Shown here: piece after piece, positions 17,066-26,152 of the stretch
Numbering within the stretch: position 1 is the stretch's first letter
How the letters are laid out: each line of letters opens with the position of its first letter
From: Qipengyuania vulgaris
Lineage (GTDB): Bacteria > Pseudomonadota > Alphaproteobacteria > Sphingomonadales > Sphingomonadaceae
DNA: 64,000 nucleotides
Assembly (NCBI GenBank): GCA_000756795.1
Contig: CCSI01000005.1
Coordinates: forward strand, 1-64,000
Direction: 5' to 3'
Notes under the pieces: generated by a model
What the model saw: the letters and a program-made list of their open reading frames with translations, nothing else
Told to the model about the DNA's origin: nothing
Database searches by the model: none
Made by a program: the position numbers and the translations under genes

Positions 17066-17506
17066 ATCCGCGTCGACTTCTACCAGCTGAGCAAAGACCC
17101 GGTCGATGTGACCGTGGCGAAACTCGCTCGCAAGGTCCTGCAGGCGGGTGAGCGGCTGGTGGTGGTCGCCGCCGACGAAGGACTGCGCGAGCATGTTTCC
17201 AAGACCCTGTGGGAGCAGGGCGGGGGAAGCTTCCTTGCCCATGGCCCCGCCGATGGTCCGCACGCAGCGCGCCAGCCCATCCTCATTGCAGAGAGCTGTG
17301 CTGCGCCCAACGAAGCCCGCATGGCCATCCTCGCCGACGGGCAGTGGCGCGAGGAAGCCTCCGCGTTCGACCGCACCATGCTGCTGTTCGACGCTGATGC
17401 AACTGAAGCCGCACGGGGCCTCTGGCGCGAACTTGCCGCGCGAGATGACATCGACAATCGCATCTTCAAGCAGCCCCCCGAAGGCGGCTGGCGCGAGGGT
17501 CGTTGA
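17066..17506 (+). CDS. holC: DNA polymerase III chi subunit, apparent ATC start
   Basis: HolC links the clamp-loader complex to SSB. The 146-residue reading begins with the HolC-typical RVDFYQLSKDPVDVTVAKLARKVL and continues with the Rossmann-like DnaQ-free fold (ERLVVVAADEG, FLAHG, PILIAES, MLLFDAD). Between the in-frame TAG of the preceding gene (17051-17053) and this conserved N terminus there is no ATG, GTG or TTG. The codon six bases after GGGAGAG (17053-17059) is ATC at 17066. The next usable starts are a CTG at 17087 and a GTG at 17108, the latter deleting the first beta strand. I therefore place the start at ATC. Confidence 0.85.
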   Translation: MRVDFYQLSKDPVDVTVAKLARKVLQAGERLVVVAADEGLREHVSKTLWEQGGGSFLAHGPADGPHAARQPILIAESCAAPNEARMAILADGQWREEASAFDRTMLLFDADATEAARGLWRELAARDDIDNRIFKQPPEGGWREGR

Positions 17507-17547
17507 ATTCCCTAGGAACTTGAACAGGTTTCGCCCGTCGATTGGGC

Positions 17548-18066
17548 ATGAGATTTACGCTTTCCCTGTTCCTGATACCCGCCCTCGCTCTCACCGCCTG
17601 CAAGAAGGTGGATGACGAGGCCGAAGCTGATTCCGCTGAGGAGATGGGCGAACCCATCGGTTCCTATGACATCGATCCTGAAAGCGGCGAAGTAAGCGCT
17701 ACCCATACCGACGCGGCTGGCGTGACTACGACGATGCGCGCGGGCGAGAAGGTGGAAGCGCGCTTCCCCGATCCTTTCACCGCCTATCCGGGTGCGGACA
17801 TCACGAACACCACGCGCGTCGAGCAGGGCGAGGGTGCCTTCGTGACGGTCGAATTCACGACCGAGGACACGCGTGACGAAGTGGTGAAGTTCTACCGCGA
17901 GCAGGCCAGCAAGGCCGGCATCGAACCCGACATTGAAGTCTCGGGCGGCGCGACCACCACGCTCGGCGGCGAAAGTCGCGACAACGAAATGCGCTTTGCT
18001 CTGCAGGTCACCCGCGTTTCAGCCCTAACCGAGGGCCAACTCACCGTCGCACGGGGGTTCGACTAA
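17548..18066 (+). CDS. Hypothetical lipoprotein (172 aa)
   Basis: The protein opens with a lipoprotein signal and lipobox LTAC (Cys18), followed by an acidic linker. The rest of the sequence predicts a two-layer alpha/beta domain with the motif EDTRDEVVKFYREQASKAG, reminiscent of proteins that resemble the sodium-calcium or DUF-type periplasmic domains, but I cannot name a family. The start could be the TTG at 17542 or ATG at 17548; the ATG is chosen for the signal peptide. It lies between holC and ndk, with separate 41- and 86-base gaps. Confidence 0.7.
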   Translation: MRFTLSLFLIPALALTACKKVDDEAEADSAEEMGEPIGSYDIDPESGEVSATHTDAAGVTTTMRAGEKVEARFPDPFTAYPGADITNTTRVEQGEGAFVTVEFTTEDTRDEVVKFYREQASKAGIEPDIEVSGGATTTLGGESRDNEMRFALQVTRVSALTEGQLTVARGFD

Positions 18067-18152
18067 TTCTTGCCCCGCCGCCTCCTTGGCGCTAGGGGCG
18101 CGCGCGAGAACTCTCTCCCCCTAAAAAAGACACTTCGCAAGGAACACATATC

Positions 18153-18575
18153 ATGGCGGTTACCCGCACCTTTTCGATCATCAAGCCCGATGCCACCCGC
18201 CGCAACCTGACCGGCGCCGTCACCAAGATGCTCGAAGACGCCGGCCTGCGCGTCGTCGCTTCGAAGCGCATCCACATGACCCGCGAACAGGCCGAAGGCT
18301 TCTACGCGGTCCACAAGGAACGCCCCTTCTTCGGTGAACTGGTCGACTTCATGATCTCGGGTCCGGTCGTCGTGCAGGTTCTCGAAGGTGAGAACGCCGT
18401 GAAGGCAAACCGCGACGTGATGGGCGCCACCAACCCGGCAGACGCCGACGAAGGCACCATCCGCAAGACCTATGCCGAAAGCATCGAAGCAAACTCGGTC
18501 CACGGTTCGGACAGCGACGAGAACGCCAAGATCGAAATCGATTTCTTCTTCAACGAAGACGAAATCGTCGGCTGA
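18153..18575 (+). CDS. ndk: Nucleoside diphosphate kinase
   Basis: The 140-residue enzyme balances nucleoside triphosphates by a phospho-His intermediate. The N terminus [16 protein letters not shown] is canonical. The usual active-site motif NxxHGSD is present as NSVHGSDS near residue 117 with its catalytic His. The Kpn-loop and the substrate Arg/Lys ([17 protein letters not shown]) are conserved. The ribosome site AAGGA precedes ATG 18153. It appears monocistronic. Confidence 0.98.
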   Translation: MAVTRTFSIIKPDATRRNLTGAVTKMLEDAGLRVVASKRIHMTREQAEGFYAVHKERPFFGELVDFMISGPVVVQVLEGENAVKANRDVMGATNPADADEGTIRKTYAESIEANSVHGSDSDENAKIEIDFFFNEDEIVG

Positions 18576-18657
18576 TTCGGCCGGATGCGCGTCTGAATTC
18601 GCGCTCCAATCAATGTGTTAGGTGACGGGCGCATTTCCTGCTAGGATTGCGCCCGTC

Positions 18658-19080
18658 ATGCTTTCGGGAATCTTCTTTCCTCGCAGCACTCGCAAGAAGC
18701 GGGAGCGCTGCATTCGCGATTTTGTCGCCGATGTTAATGCCGGGCGCCTCGACCGTATGGCGCAATTCCTTACAGAGGATTTCGAATACGTCGACGTGAG
18801 CGGTAACCGGACCGTGTCGCGCAGCGAATTTTTGAGCATGGACACGGAATTTCGTAGAGCCACGGGCGATCCGCAAATCACGATCGGGTCCATTGTTCAT
18901 CATGACGACGAGGTTCTCGTCAAAGGACACATGGGCACCGGCATCAAGGAGGTTCGTGGCGAGACCTTCTGGCGGATATTCTTCGACGCCGATCGTATGT
19001 GCAGGGCGGAAGTGACCCGCGCCGAAGGTCAACTTACGATGCCCGTCTTTGCCGCCCGCGCAAGGGCAATGCGCGCATGA
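18658..19080 (+). CDS. SnoaL/NTF2-like protein, tandem copy 1
   Basis: The 140-residue protein has the look of a cone-shaped NTF2-like fold: an N-terminal helix (RERCIRDFVADVNAGRLDRMAQFLTEDFEYVDVSG), a middle SRSEFLSMD helix, and beta strands with the motif IVHHDDEVLVKG near residue 79. The ATG at 18658 follows AGGA; an upstream in-frame ATG at 18622 has no ribosome site. It resembles the next gene over its whole length, including the HHDDEVLV motif, so the pair arose by duplication. Members of this fold bind small ligands or act as isomerases; the substrate is not predictable. Confidence 0.7.
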   Translation: MLSGIFFPRSTRKKRERCIRDFVADVNAGRLDRMAQFLTEDFEYVDVSGNRTVSRSEFLSMDTEFRRATGDPQITIGSIVHHDDEVLVKGHMGTGIKEVRGETFWRIFFDADRMCRAEVTRAEGQLTMPVFAARARAMRA

Positions 19081-19124
19081 AGGCCGCTTTCTGGCCTATC
19101 CCCTTTCGCGTAACACCCTTCCTG

Positions 19125-19145
19125 GTTTCTTTCTCGCAAAGAAAC
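19125..19145. other. Perfect hairpin between the two SnoaL-like genes
   Basis: GTTTCTTT (19125-19132) pairs with AAAGAAAC (19138-19145) around CTCGC. A smaller AGGCC/GGCCT stem lies at 19081-19097, immediately after the first stop codon. No T-run follows, so function is uncertain. Confidence 0.45.
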
Positions 19146-19182
19146 ATATGAGTTAGCGGCTGCCACCGACCTTTGTTAAATC

Positions 19183-19572
19183 GTGCTCCTGATGGTTTTT
19201 GGGTCACTTATTCCGAGGCCGCGGGGAAAGCGGGAAAAGGCGGTGCGAGACCTCGCGGCGGCCCTTAACTCGCTGGATTACGACAAAGCGGGTTCACTGC
19301 TTTCCGACCACATCATTGTTTTCAACGTCCGCGGGGGACGCACGGAAGGGCGCGAAGCCTTTATTGCGAAAGACCGTGCCTTTCGCGAACCGGCCCGTGC
19401 CTTCGTCGAACTCGACGAGATCATTCATCATGATGATGAGGTGCTGGTGCGCGGTCGTCTCGACAGCCCCGTGCCCGAAGTGGGTGGGCCAACCATGTGG
19501 CGCGTAGGTTTCGATGGCCCGCTGATTTCCGAAATTGAAATCACGCGCAGTCGAAAGGACAGCGGCGTCTAA
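19183..19572 (+). CDS. SnoaL/NTF2-like protein, tandem copy 2
   Basis: A protein of up to 129 residues homologous to the preceding gene: KREKAVRDLAAALNSLDYDKAGSLLSDHIIVFNVRGG parallels the first helix of copy 1, and IIHHDDEVLVRG matches its IVHHDDEVLVKG. The GTG at 19183 or the ATG at 19192 may start it; neither has a strong ribosome site. The stop overlaps the convergent sulfotransferase stop. Divergence between the copies is large, so duplication is old or the two were acquired together. Function unknown. Confidence 0.65.
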   Translation: MLLMVFGSLIPRPRGKREKAVRDLAAALNSLDYDKAGSLLSDHIIVFNVRGGRTEGREAFIAKDRAFREPARAFVELDEIIHHDDEVLVRGRLDSPVPEVGGPTMWRVGFDGPLISEIEITRSRKDSGV

Positions 19573-20756
19573 TTCGCGAATGCCTCGAGCTGCGCCTTGT
19601 GTTGCGTGTGCGCTGCTTCCTGAGACCCGGCCAGCTCTTCCGCCATTTTCGACCGTGCCCCGGCGGTAAAGTCCAGACCGAGAGTGGCATATGTGTCTGC
19701 CATACAGGCTTGCCAATTCGCATTGAGTTTCTCGAAACGCACGGTGGCAACGGGCCCGGTAAAAGTCGCGAGCGCTTCGGCCATTCGTGTCTCTCTCAAC
19801 GCGATTTTTCGGCGCCATTCTGATTCGAGGTCTGCAACATCGTGCGTGCCGCCCTGGAATGCCATCTGGCTGGCGACCATCGACACGCTACTGGCGAGGA
19901 CATCTTCGTGGTCACGCTGGCAATGAATGATACGCGCATCGGGGAATTGCGCGAGCAGGGCGGGCAGGTCCTCGGCGAATTGCGGACATTTGAGCACGCG
20001 CGGACGCTTTGCATTGCCGTGAAATGCTGCGTCGGTGCGCAAGATGCGTGCGAACTCGCGATAGACAGGCGAAGCGTCGCGCGGTTCGCTGAATTCCAAG
20101 AACGAGGCAATGCACCACTGCGCTTCGAATGCAGCAGGCGAAAGGGCGGCGGCGAGCCATCCGATTTCCTCATCCGTCCGCGTCGCGCCGAAGGGGTGCG
20201 TCGTATCGAGCCAAGGGTTGAGGCGCCGGGCAAGGAAGAGGGCCGCGCGCGTTTTCAAGGGACGCACATCTGGGCGTGAGGGCACCGGGTCGTGACTGTC
20301 GCAAAATCGCGTGCCGCAAAATTGCGGATCGGCCGCCAGAAGGCGCTGCACTCGCGTCGTTCCGCTCCGCATCTGGCCGAGTACGATGATGGGCGGGGCA
20401 ATCGAGGTTTCTGCCATCTCGGGCTTTTCGCGCCATAAGCGCCCTAGGGCATGGCGGGTGCGAATGGCACCCTTCAACTGTCCATAGGCCATGGTGTGGC
20501 CGAGCGCGTTAAGACCGGCATCTTGGAGCGAGGCGCAAAGTTTTTCCAGCCGCAGCCGGAAGTCTGCAACGTCTTCCTCGCTGCGAACAGAGATCTCGTC
20601 TTCGCGAGAATAGCCCTTCGATCCTAGGCGCCAGAGATATTCGGGTTCCAGCGGCGGCTGGTCGTCCCAGCCACGCTCCCAAATCAGGGCGATCATGCGG
20701 TTGGCCCGTTCGGCAAGCTTCGAACGGGTGAAAGGGTGCGGGCGGGGCGGGGTCAC
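19569..20756 (-). CDS. Sulfotransferase-family protein
   Basis: The 395-residue protein carries the PAPS-binding 5'-phosphosulfate loop PPIIVLGQMRSGTTRVQRLLAADP (GxxRSGTT) near residue 125. A second motif, FPDARIIHCQRDHEDVLASSVSM near residue 275, resembles the 3'-phosphate site. An N-terminal helical region precedes the fold, as in the bacterial sulfotransferase_3 group found in sphingomonads. The acceptor is unknown. The start is a GTG at 20756 overlapping the stop of the small membrane gene (GTGA). The order purM-purN-membrane protein-sulfotransferase suggests one transcript. Confidence 0.85.
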   Translation of the reverse strand: MTPPRPHPFTRSKLAERANRMIALIWERGWDDQPPLEPEYLWRLGSKGYSREDEISVRSEEDVADFRLRLEKLCASLQDAGLNALGHTMAYGQLKGAIRTRHALGRLWREKPEMAETSIAPPIIVLGQMRSGTTRVQRLLAADPQFCGTRFCDSHDPVPSRPDVRPLKTRAALFLARRLNPWLDTTHPFGATRTDEEIGWLAAALSPAAFEAQWCIASFLEFSEPRDASPVYREFARILRTDAAFHGNAKRPRVLKCPQFAEDLPALLAQFPDARIIHCQRDHEDVLASSVSMVASQMAFQGGTHDVADLESEWRRKIALRETRMAEALATFTGPVATVRFEKLNANWQACMADTYATLGLDFTAGARSKMAEELAGSQEAAHTQHKAQLEAFAN

Positions 20757-20962
20757 CTCTTCCCGTCTTTCCAGCGCGCGTAGAGCGTTTCTGCCAGTTT
20801 GCGCAGCAGGTGCGCGCCGATGAGCACGCCAGCCGTCACCAGCACCGCGTCGAGCATGTCGACTTCTTCGGTCTGCCAGCTCTGGTCATCGTCGAAGGCA
20901 ATCATGGCGAGCGCGATGATGGCGATCAGGAAGAAGAGGTAGGGTGTGATGCGGCCTCTCAT
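20753..20962 (-). CDS. Small two-helix membrane protein (69 aa)
   Basis: Two hydrophobic segments (about 6-23 and 38-55) flank an acidic stretch (DDDQSWQTEEVD) that would face the periplasm. The N and C termini are basic. Its ATG shares one base with the purN stop and its own stop overlaps the sulfotransferase GTG start, so it is embedded in a coupled run of genes. No recognised family. Confidence 0.7.
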   Translation of the reverse strand: MRGRITPYLFFLIAIIALAMIAFDDDQSWQTEEVDMLDAVLVTAGVLIGAHLLRKLAETLYARWKDGKR

Positions 20963-21927
20963 CAGAACTGCTCCGCTGCGTCGATGAGCTTGGTGGCGCT
21001 CTTTGGAGCGACGCTGCGCCAGCTACGTTCGAGCCAGTCGGCGACGTGGTCCCAATCGAGCCCTGGCCGGTTGAGAATGACGCCAATCCAGCCGCTTGCG
21101 CCGTAATAGGCGGGTTTGAAATAGGCCTGTGGCTGCGCTTCGACGAGGTCGAGCAATTCGTCCATGCTGCCGGTCTTCACCAGCACCGCGATATGTTCGC
21201 TTCCGTGGTGCTGGTCGTTGAAATAGGCGAAATACTTGCCCGATTTCTCGCTGCCCGCACGCCAGCCGGGTGACCCATGGCTCTCGCGTTCGTGGGTTTG
21301 GGGCAGGGCGAGGGCAAGCTCGCGTACCTTGTCGAGCAGGAATTGCGGGTCGTTCTCGCGCCCGAGATAATCGTTCAGCACGCGCGGGTAGAGCTGGTGC
21401 TCGGCGAAACGGATACGTTCGGCGAGGCTATCGGCAGTCTCGCCTTCGCGGATGGCGACGCGCATTTGCCCGAGCACTTCGCCCGCGTCGAGTTCTGGCG
21501 TCACGAGATGGACCGAGACGCCGCCGTGGCTGTCGCCCGCGTCGATGGCACGCTGGTGCGTGTCGAGGCCGGGATATCTCGGCAGGAGCGAGGGATGGAT
21601 GTTGAGCATCCGGCCCTCCCAGCGCTTGGCAAACTCGTCGGTCAGGATGCGCATGTACCCCGCCAAGACGATGTATTCCGCCCCCGCCCCGCGCGCTGCC
21701 TGCTCCATCGCTGCGTCGTGTTCGGCGCGCTGCATGCCCTTGTGCGAGAGGGCGAAGGTGTCGATGCCCTCGGCGGCGGCCAGCGTCAGTCCCTCGGCTT
21801 TTGGATCGTTGGCGGCGACGAGCACCACCTCGTAAGCGGCTTCGGGCAATTTCGCGGCATAGAGCAGCGCGGCCATGTTGCTGCCGCGCCCGGAAATGAA
21901 GATCGCGACCTTCGACTTCTCAGCCAA
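20962..21927 (-). CDS. purN: Phosphoribosylglycinamide formyltransferase fused to a YjbR/MmcQ-like domain
   Basis: Residues 1 to about 200 are PurN. The phosphate loop ISGRGSNM, the folate-site [11 protein letters not shown], the catalytic Asn-His of [23 protein letters not shown] and the Asp in VTPELDAG are all present, transferring formyl from 10-formyl-THF to GAR. From about 204 to the end a second domain follows with the MmcQ/YjbR (CyaY-like) pattern: [59 protein letters not shown] and the C-terminal [18 protein letters not shown]. Typical PurN has about 200 residues. The start is a TTG at 21927 overlapping the purM stop by 8 bases. Confidence 0.93.
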   Translation of the reverse strand: MAEKSKVAIFISGRGSNMAALLYAAKLPEAAYEVVLVAANDPKAEGLTLAAAEGIDTFALSHKGMQRAEHDAAMEQAARGAGAEYIVLAGYMRILTDEFAKRWEGRMLNIHPSLLPRYPGLDTHQRAIDAGDSHGGVSVHLVTPELDAGEVLGQMRVAIREGETADSLAERIRFAEHQLYPRVLNDYLGRENDPQFLLDKVRELALALPQTHERESHGSPGWRAGSEKSGKYFAYFNDQHHGSEHIAVLVKTGSMDELLDLVEAQPQAYFKPAYYGASGWIGVILNRPGLDWDHVADWLERSWRSVAPKSATKLIDAAEQF

Positions 21928-23017
21928 GGTGGACCGCCTCCCAGTCGTCCTTGGCGGACCACGTGCCTCGCGAGCCGCGCACGGTGCAGCCCTTGTCGCC
22001 TTCCACGATGCGGCCGACGGCGAGGACCTGCTCGCCTGCGTCTTCGAGACGGCTGCGGACCAATTCGACCTTGGAAGGGGCGACTGCCAGCACCATGCCG
22101 ACGCCGCAATTGAAGGTGCGAGCCATTTCGCCAGGTTCGATATTTCCTTGAGCTTGCAGGAAAGCCATCAGGCCCGGCTGGTCCCAGCCATCCGCCTCGA
22201 CTTCGGCATGCGCGCCTTCGGGCAGCACGCGCGGGATATTCTCGAGCAGGCCCCCCCCGGTAATATGCGCCATAGCGTCGATGAGGCCGTCGCGCACCAG
22301 CGGCAGGAGCGTTTTCACATATATGCGCGTCGGCTCGAGCAGTGTTTCGATAAGCAGCCGGTCCTGGTCGAACAGGGCTGGGCGGTCGAGCTTCCAACCC
22401 TTGTCCTCGGCAAGGCGGCGGACGAGCGAGAAGCCGTTCGAATGCACACCCGAACTGGCAAGACCCAGCAGGATGTGACCGGGCGCAACGCGCTCGCCGG
22501 TCAGCTGTTCGCCGCGCTCGACTGCGCCGACGCAGAAGCCGGCAAGGTCGTAATCGCCCGCCGCATACATGCCCGGCATTTCCGCCGTCTCGCCGCCGAT
22601 AAGCGCGCATCCGGCCTGTTTGCAGCCATTGGCGATGCCTGCGATGACGCGCTCGGCAACGCCGTTCTCCAGCTTGCCGGTGGCGAAATAGTCGAGGAAG
22701 AAGAGCGGCTCTGCGCCCTGCACGATAAGGTCATTCACGCACATGGCAACGAGGTCGATGCCGACCGTGTCGTGGCGGTCCGTATCAATGGCGAGCTTCA
22801 GCTTCGTGCCGACACCATCATTGCCAGCGACCAGCAGCGGGTCCATGTATCCTGCCGCCTTGGGGTCGAAAAATCCGCCGAAGCCGCCGATTTCGCCGTC
22901 CGCTCCGGGGCGCATGGTGGCTTTGACGAGAGGTCCGATGGCTTTCACCAGCCGGTTACCCGCGTCGATGGAAACTCCGGCCTGTTCGTAGGTGTAGGAA
23001 GGCGTGTCGCTGCTCAT
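21920..23017 (-). CDS. purM: Phosphoribosylformylglycinamidine cyclo-ligase
   Basis: The 365-residue AIR synthetase closes the imidazole ring in purine synthesis using ATP. Signatures are [15 protein letters not shown], the GGFGGFFD segment, [22 protein letters not shown], the [11 protein letters not shown] block and the [14 protein letters not shown] motif. The ATG at 23017 follows a weak GAAAGGCGC site. It leads the purM-purN operon and diverges from the DUF2066 gene, an order that recurs in alphaproteobacteria. Confidence 0.97.
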   Translation of the reverse strand: MSSDTPSYTYEQAGVSIDAGNRLVKAIGPLVKATMRPGADGEIGGFGGFFDPKAAGYMDPLLVAGNDGVGTKLKLAIDTDRHDTVGIDLVAMCVNDLIVQGAEPLFFLDYFATGKLENGVAERVIAGIANGCKQAGCALIGGETAEMPGMYAAGDYDLAGFCVGAVERGEQLTGERVAPGHILLGLASSGVHSNGFSLVRRLAEDKGWKLDRPALFDQDRLLIETLLEPTRIYVKTLLPLVRDGLIDAMAHITGGGLLENIPRVLPEGAHAEVEADGWDQPGLMAFLQAQGNIEPGEMARTFNCGVGMVLAVAPSKVELVRSRLEDAGEQVLAVGRIVEGDKGCTVRGSRGTWSAKDDWEAVHLG

Positions 23018-23109
23018 GGCATGCGCCTTTCGCGCATATCGCAGCGAATTTCCAGCATTCCTGCTTGGATTTCCCGAATGCTTTGGGCAAAAGGCGCGGC
23101 AGACACCCC

Positions 23110-24381
23110 ATGGGCACGCAAATTTCTCAACCCGGCCGCAAACGACTGGCCCTCATTGCCACCGGCATCGCCCTTGCAGGCGGAGCGGGATGGCTGGCGC
23201 AGGCGCAGGTCGGCGGCGAGCGCGGCATCGCTGCCGTGGCCGCATCGCGCGACATCCAGGTCTCCGATATCGAGGTCGATGTCAGCGCCGAAAGCGGCGT
23301 GAAGGCCCGCGAAGAGGCTTGGCGCGAGGCGCAGGTAAAGGCGTGGGAAAAGCTCGACGGGCCGAACCTGCCCGAATCGCGTATCGCGGGGCTGGTTTCG
23401 GCCATCGTCATCGAGCGCGAGCGGCTTGGCCCCAAACGCTATGTCGCCACGCTGGGCGTTATTTTCGACCGCCAGCGCGCAGCCGCCTTCCTCGGCGAAG
23501 AAGGCCGCGCAGCGCGCAGCGCTCCGATGCTGGTCCTGCCCGTGACCATCTCCGGCGGCACGCAGCTTATGTATGAACAGCGCAACCCGTGGCAGCGCGC
23601 ATGGGCGGAATTCCAGGCTGGCCAGAGCCGCGTGAACTATGTCCGCCCGCAGGGTTCGGGCGGTGAATCGTTGCTGCTGACCTATGGCCAGACCACCCGC
23701 CGTAGCCGCGTGTGGTGGAGTAATATCCTCGACGAATTCGGCGCGGCCGACGTGCTCGTTCCGATTGCGAACCTGCGCTACACCTATCCCGGCGGGCCTA
23801 TCGAAGGCACCTTCACCGCGCGCCACGGACCGGACAACGAATTTCTCGACACCTTCACCATGACCGCGGAAAGCCCCGAAGAGCTTCCCGCGATGCTCGC
23901 GCGCGCAGTGCGCCGCTTTGATGCGACTTTTCAGGTTGCGCTGGGCAGCGGTGTCATCAAGCCCGACCCCACGCTCAACATCAAGCAGGGCGACCTCAAT
24001 CCGGCGATCCAAAGACTGGTCGACCTCGGCCGTGCCCTGCGCCGCCAGGACGAGGCGCAGGAAGCCGCGGCAGCCGAGCCTACCGAGGCCAGCGGCGGCG
24101 CCATCAGCTCCGCGCCCATAAACCGCCCGCCGCCCGAAGGCTCGGTCGCGCTCTACACGGTGCAGTTCGCCTCGCCCGATGCAGCGGCCTTCGGTGCCAT
24201 TCTCGCCGATGTACGCGGCACGAACGGCGTACGCTCGACAGGCGTCCGCTCGACAGCGATTGGCGGGACTTCGGTGATGACCGTCAGCTATGCAGGCTCC
24301 ATCGGCCAGCTTGCCGATGCGCTGCGCGCCAAGGGCTTCACCGTACAGCAGACCTCGACAGCGCTCGTTATCAGCCGCTAA
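23110..24381 (+). CDS. DUF2066-type exported protein
   Basis: The 423-residue protein has an uncleaved or cleaved N-terminal hydrophobic segment (residues 12-31) and a core resembling COG3249/DUF2066: [40 protein letters not shown] and [16 protein letters not shown] Pro/Ala-rich linker (about 320-350) precedes a C-terminal beta-alpha domain ([23 protein letters not shown]...[12 protein letters not shown]). The start ATG at 23110 is the one nearest the signal. It sits between purM (divergent) and hdaA, the usual alphaproteobacterial arrangement. The family's role is unknown; the protein probably faces the periplasm. Confidence 0.75.
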   Translation: MGTQISQPGRKRLALIATGIALAGGAGWLAQAQVGGERGIAAVAASRDIQVSDIEVDVSAESGVKAREEAWREAQVKAWEKLDGPNLPESRIAGLVSAIVIERERLGPKRYVATLGVIFDRQRAAAFLGEEGRAARSAPMLVLPVTISGGTQLMYEQRNPWQRAWAEFQAGQSRVNYVRPQGSGGESLLLTYGQTTRRSRVWWSNILDEFGAADVLVPIANLRYTYPGGPIEGTFTARHGPDNEFLDTFTMTAESPEELPAMLARAVRRFDATFQVALGSGVIKPDPTLNIKQGDLNPAIQRLVDLGRALRRQDEAQEAAAAEPTEASGGAISSAPINRPPPEGSVALYTVQFASPDAAAFGAILADVRGTNGVRSTGVRSTAIGGTSVMTVSYAGSIGQLADALRAKGFTVQQTSTALVISR

Positions 24382-24403
24382 TCACCCTGGTCGAACTGCC
24401 GAT

Positions 24404-25015
24404 ATGACGCAGATTGCGCTTCCTCTTGACCATGCTGGGCCGCAGGGACCCGCAAGTATCGTTATCGGCGATGCGAATATGCGCGTGGCCGAGGCGCTGG
24501 CGGCCACGCAGGACTGGCCCTTCGGCTGCGCCATCCTCGCCGGGCCGCCGCGCTCGGGCAAATCGCTGTTTGCGCGCTGGTTCGGCTCGCACACGGGCGG
24601 CGGGGCTATCGACGATGCCGACAGCAAGGATGAGACCGAGATATTCCACGCGTGGAACCGCGCACGCGAAGACGGCTACCCGCTGCTGCTGACCGTCGGG
24701 GCCGAGGGCTGGGATATCGAATTGCCCGATTTACGCAGCCGGATGGGCGCCGCGCTTCAGCTCGAAATCGGCGCGCCGGACGACGACATGGCGGCGGAAT
24801 TGATGCTCAGCCACGCCGCGCAGCGCGGCCTTGCGTTGGGCGAGGGGGCTCCCGCCTACCTCATCCCGCGCATGGAGCGCAGCCATGCCGCGATCGAACG
24901 GATTGTCGCCGAAATCGACCGCCTCAGCCTTGAACGGATGGCTCCGGCCACCATGTCCATCTGGCGCGACGCGCTCGAGGCGGTTCAAGGCCCCGAGCAG
25001 GCGCGCTTGCTTTGA
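24404..25015 (+). CDS. hdaA: DnaA-related replication regulator HdaA
   Basis: The 203-residue protein is a shortened AAA+ relative of DnaA without the DNA-binding domain. The N-terminal QIALPLD is the clamp-binding motif that docks Hda on the sliding clamp. Walker A is GPPRSGKSLFARWF near residue 44, and the arginine/sensor region includes APAYLIPRMERSHAAIERIV. Together with the loaded clamp, Hda triggers hydrolysis of DnaA-bound ATP, preventing re-initiation. The ATG at 24404 is the only start giving the QLPL-like motif at the N terminus; the longer frame reads from the upstream gene. It lies 22 bases after the DUF2066 stop. Confidence 0.9.
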   Translation: MTQIALPLDHAGPQGPASIVIGDANMRVAEALAATQDWPFGCAILAGPPRSGKSLFARWFGSHTGGGAIDDADSKDETEIFHAWNRAREDGYPLLLTVGAEGWDIELPDLRSRMGAALQLEIGAPDDDMAAELMLSHAAQRGLALGEGAPAYLIPRMERSHAAIERIVAEIDRLSLERMAPATMSIWRDALEAVQGPEQARLL

Positions 25016-25042
25016 ACTGCGACAAGTGAGAGAATCGGGCCC

Positions 25043-25744
25043 ATGCTGGAAGGACTGATAGCCTATCTGGACTCGATCAAGGCACGCGACCCCGCGCCGC
25101 GCAGCCGCTGGGAAGTGCTGCTTTATCCCGGCGTCTGGGCGCTGGCCTATCACCGCGTGGCGCACTGGCTGTTCGAAGCGGACCTCTTTTTCCTCGCCCG
25201 GCTGGTCAATCACTGGAGCCGGATGGTGACCGGTATCGACATCCATCCGGGTGCGAAAATCGGCAAGAACTTCTTCATTGACCACGGCTTCACCGTCATC
25301 GGCGAAACCGCGCAGATCGGTGACAATGTCACCATCTACCAATGCGTGACGCTGGGCGGGACCAATCCGACCAACGGCGTGGGCGGGAAGCGCCATCCCA
25401 CCATCGAAGACGAGGTCATCATCGGCTCGGGCGCGCAGGTCATCGGCCCCATCACCGTCGGGCGCCGCGCTCGTATTGGCGCGAATGCGGTGGTAACAGA
25501 CGAAGTGCCCGAAGGCGCGACGATGATCGGCCTCAAGGCCCGCAGCACCCTGGTTCCGGCGGAAGAATGGATGAAGGAATTCATGCCCTACGGCACGCCG
25601 TGCGACGACCCGTGCGAAAGCGCGCGCGAGGTCGGCCGCGATTGTGTCGAGAAGCTGGAAACCGAATTGAAGGCGCTTCGCAGCGAACTCGATGAGCTGC
25701 GCGCCGAACGTGAACCGCAGCAACGCAGCGGTACCGCCGACTGA
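25043..25744 (+). CDS. cysE: Serine O-acetyltransferase
   Basis: The 233-residue enzyme is the short EpsC/CysE form. An N-terminal helical segment ([31 protein letters not shown]) precedes the left-handed beta-helix with hexapeptide repeats ([31 protein letters not shown]). The catalytic His and Asp lie in FIDHG and [13 protein letters not shown]. It makes O-acetylserine from acetyl-CoA and serine for cysteine synthesis. A C-terminal coiled stretch ([33 protein letters not shown]) extends beyond the core. Its stop overlaps the DUF2794 start by one base. Confidence 0.95.
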   Translation: MLEGLIAYLDSIKARDPAPRSRWEVLLYPGVWALAYHRVAHWLFEADLFFLARLVNHWSRMVTGIDIHPGAKIGKNFFIDHGFTVIGETAQIGDNVTIYQCVTLGGTNPTNGVGGKRHPTIEDEVIIGSGAQVIGPITVGRRARIGANAVVTDEVPEGATMIGLKARSTLVPAEEWMKEFMPYGTPCDDPCESAREVGRDCVEKLETELKALRSELDELRAEREPQQRSGTAD

Positions 25745-26097
25745 TGGTCACCCACGGCGGCGTCAATGTCGTAGCTTTCCCGGGCCGCAAGCCCAACCAG
25801 GTCGGGTTCTCCCGCGAGGAATTGACCAAGATACTCGATGTCTATGGCCGGATGGTCGCGGCCGGACAATGGCGCGACTATGCGATGGATTTCACCAAGG
25901 ACACCGCCACCTTCGCCGCCTTCGTGCGCCATGCCGAACGGCCGCAGGCGCGGCTCGAGAAACGCCCGTCACTACGCAGCAAGCAGGGCATGTGGACGCT
26001 ATTCGGCGAACACGGTCAGATCCTCAAGCGCGGGCATGAACTCGCCGGTGTGATGGCGCCGATCGAGCGGCGCTTGCTCAAGGCAGTCGAGGACTGA
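25744..26097 (+). CDS. DUF2794 protein
   Basis: The 117-residue protein matches the alphaproteobacterial DUF2794 pattern: FSREELTKILDVYGRMVAAGQWRDYAMDFTKDTATFAAFVRHAERPQARLEKRP. The first base of its ATG is the last base of the cysE TGA, so the genes are coupled. No catalytic motif is visible and the biological role is unknown. Confidence 0.85.
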   Translation: MVTHGGVNVVAFPGRKPNQVGFSREELTKILDVYGRMVAAGQWRDYAMDFTKDTATFAAFVRHAERPQARLEKRPSLRSKQGMWTLFGEHGQILKRGHELAGVMAPIERRLLKAVED

Positions 26098-26103
26098 CAC
26101 GAA

Positions 26104-26134
26104 AAAGGGGCCCGCCGTGCTGGCGAGCCCCTTT
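26104..26134. terminator. Bidirectional terminator between DUF2794 and the membrane-protein gene
   Basis: AAAGGGGC (26104-26111) pairs with GCCCCTTT (26127-26134), with an inner CGCC/GGCG stem and loop GTGCT. A-rich and T-rich flanks make it work on both strands between the convergent genes. Confidence 0.85.
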
Positions 26135-26152
26135 CCCTCGGTGGTCCGATTG

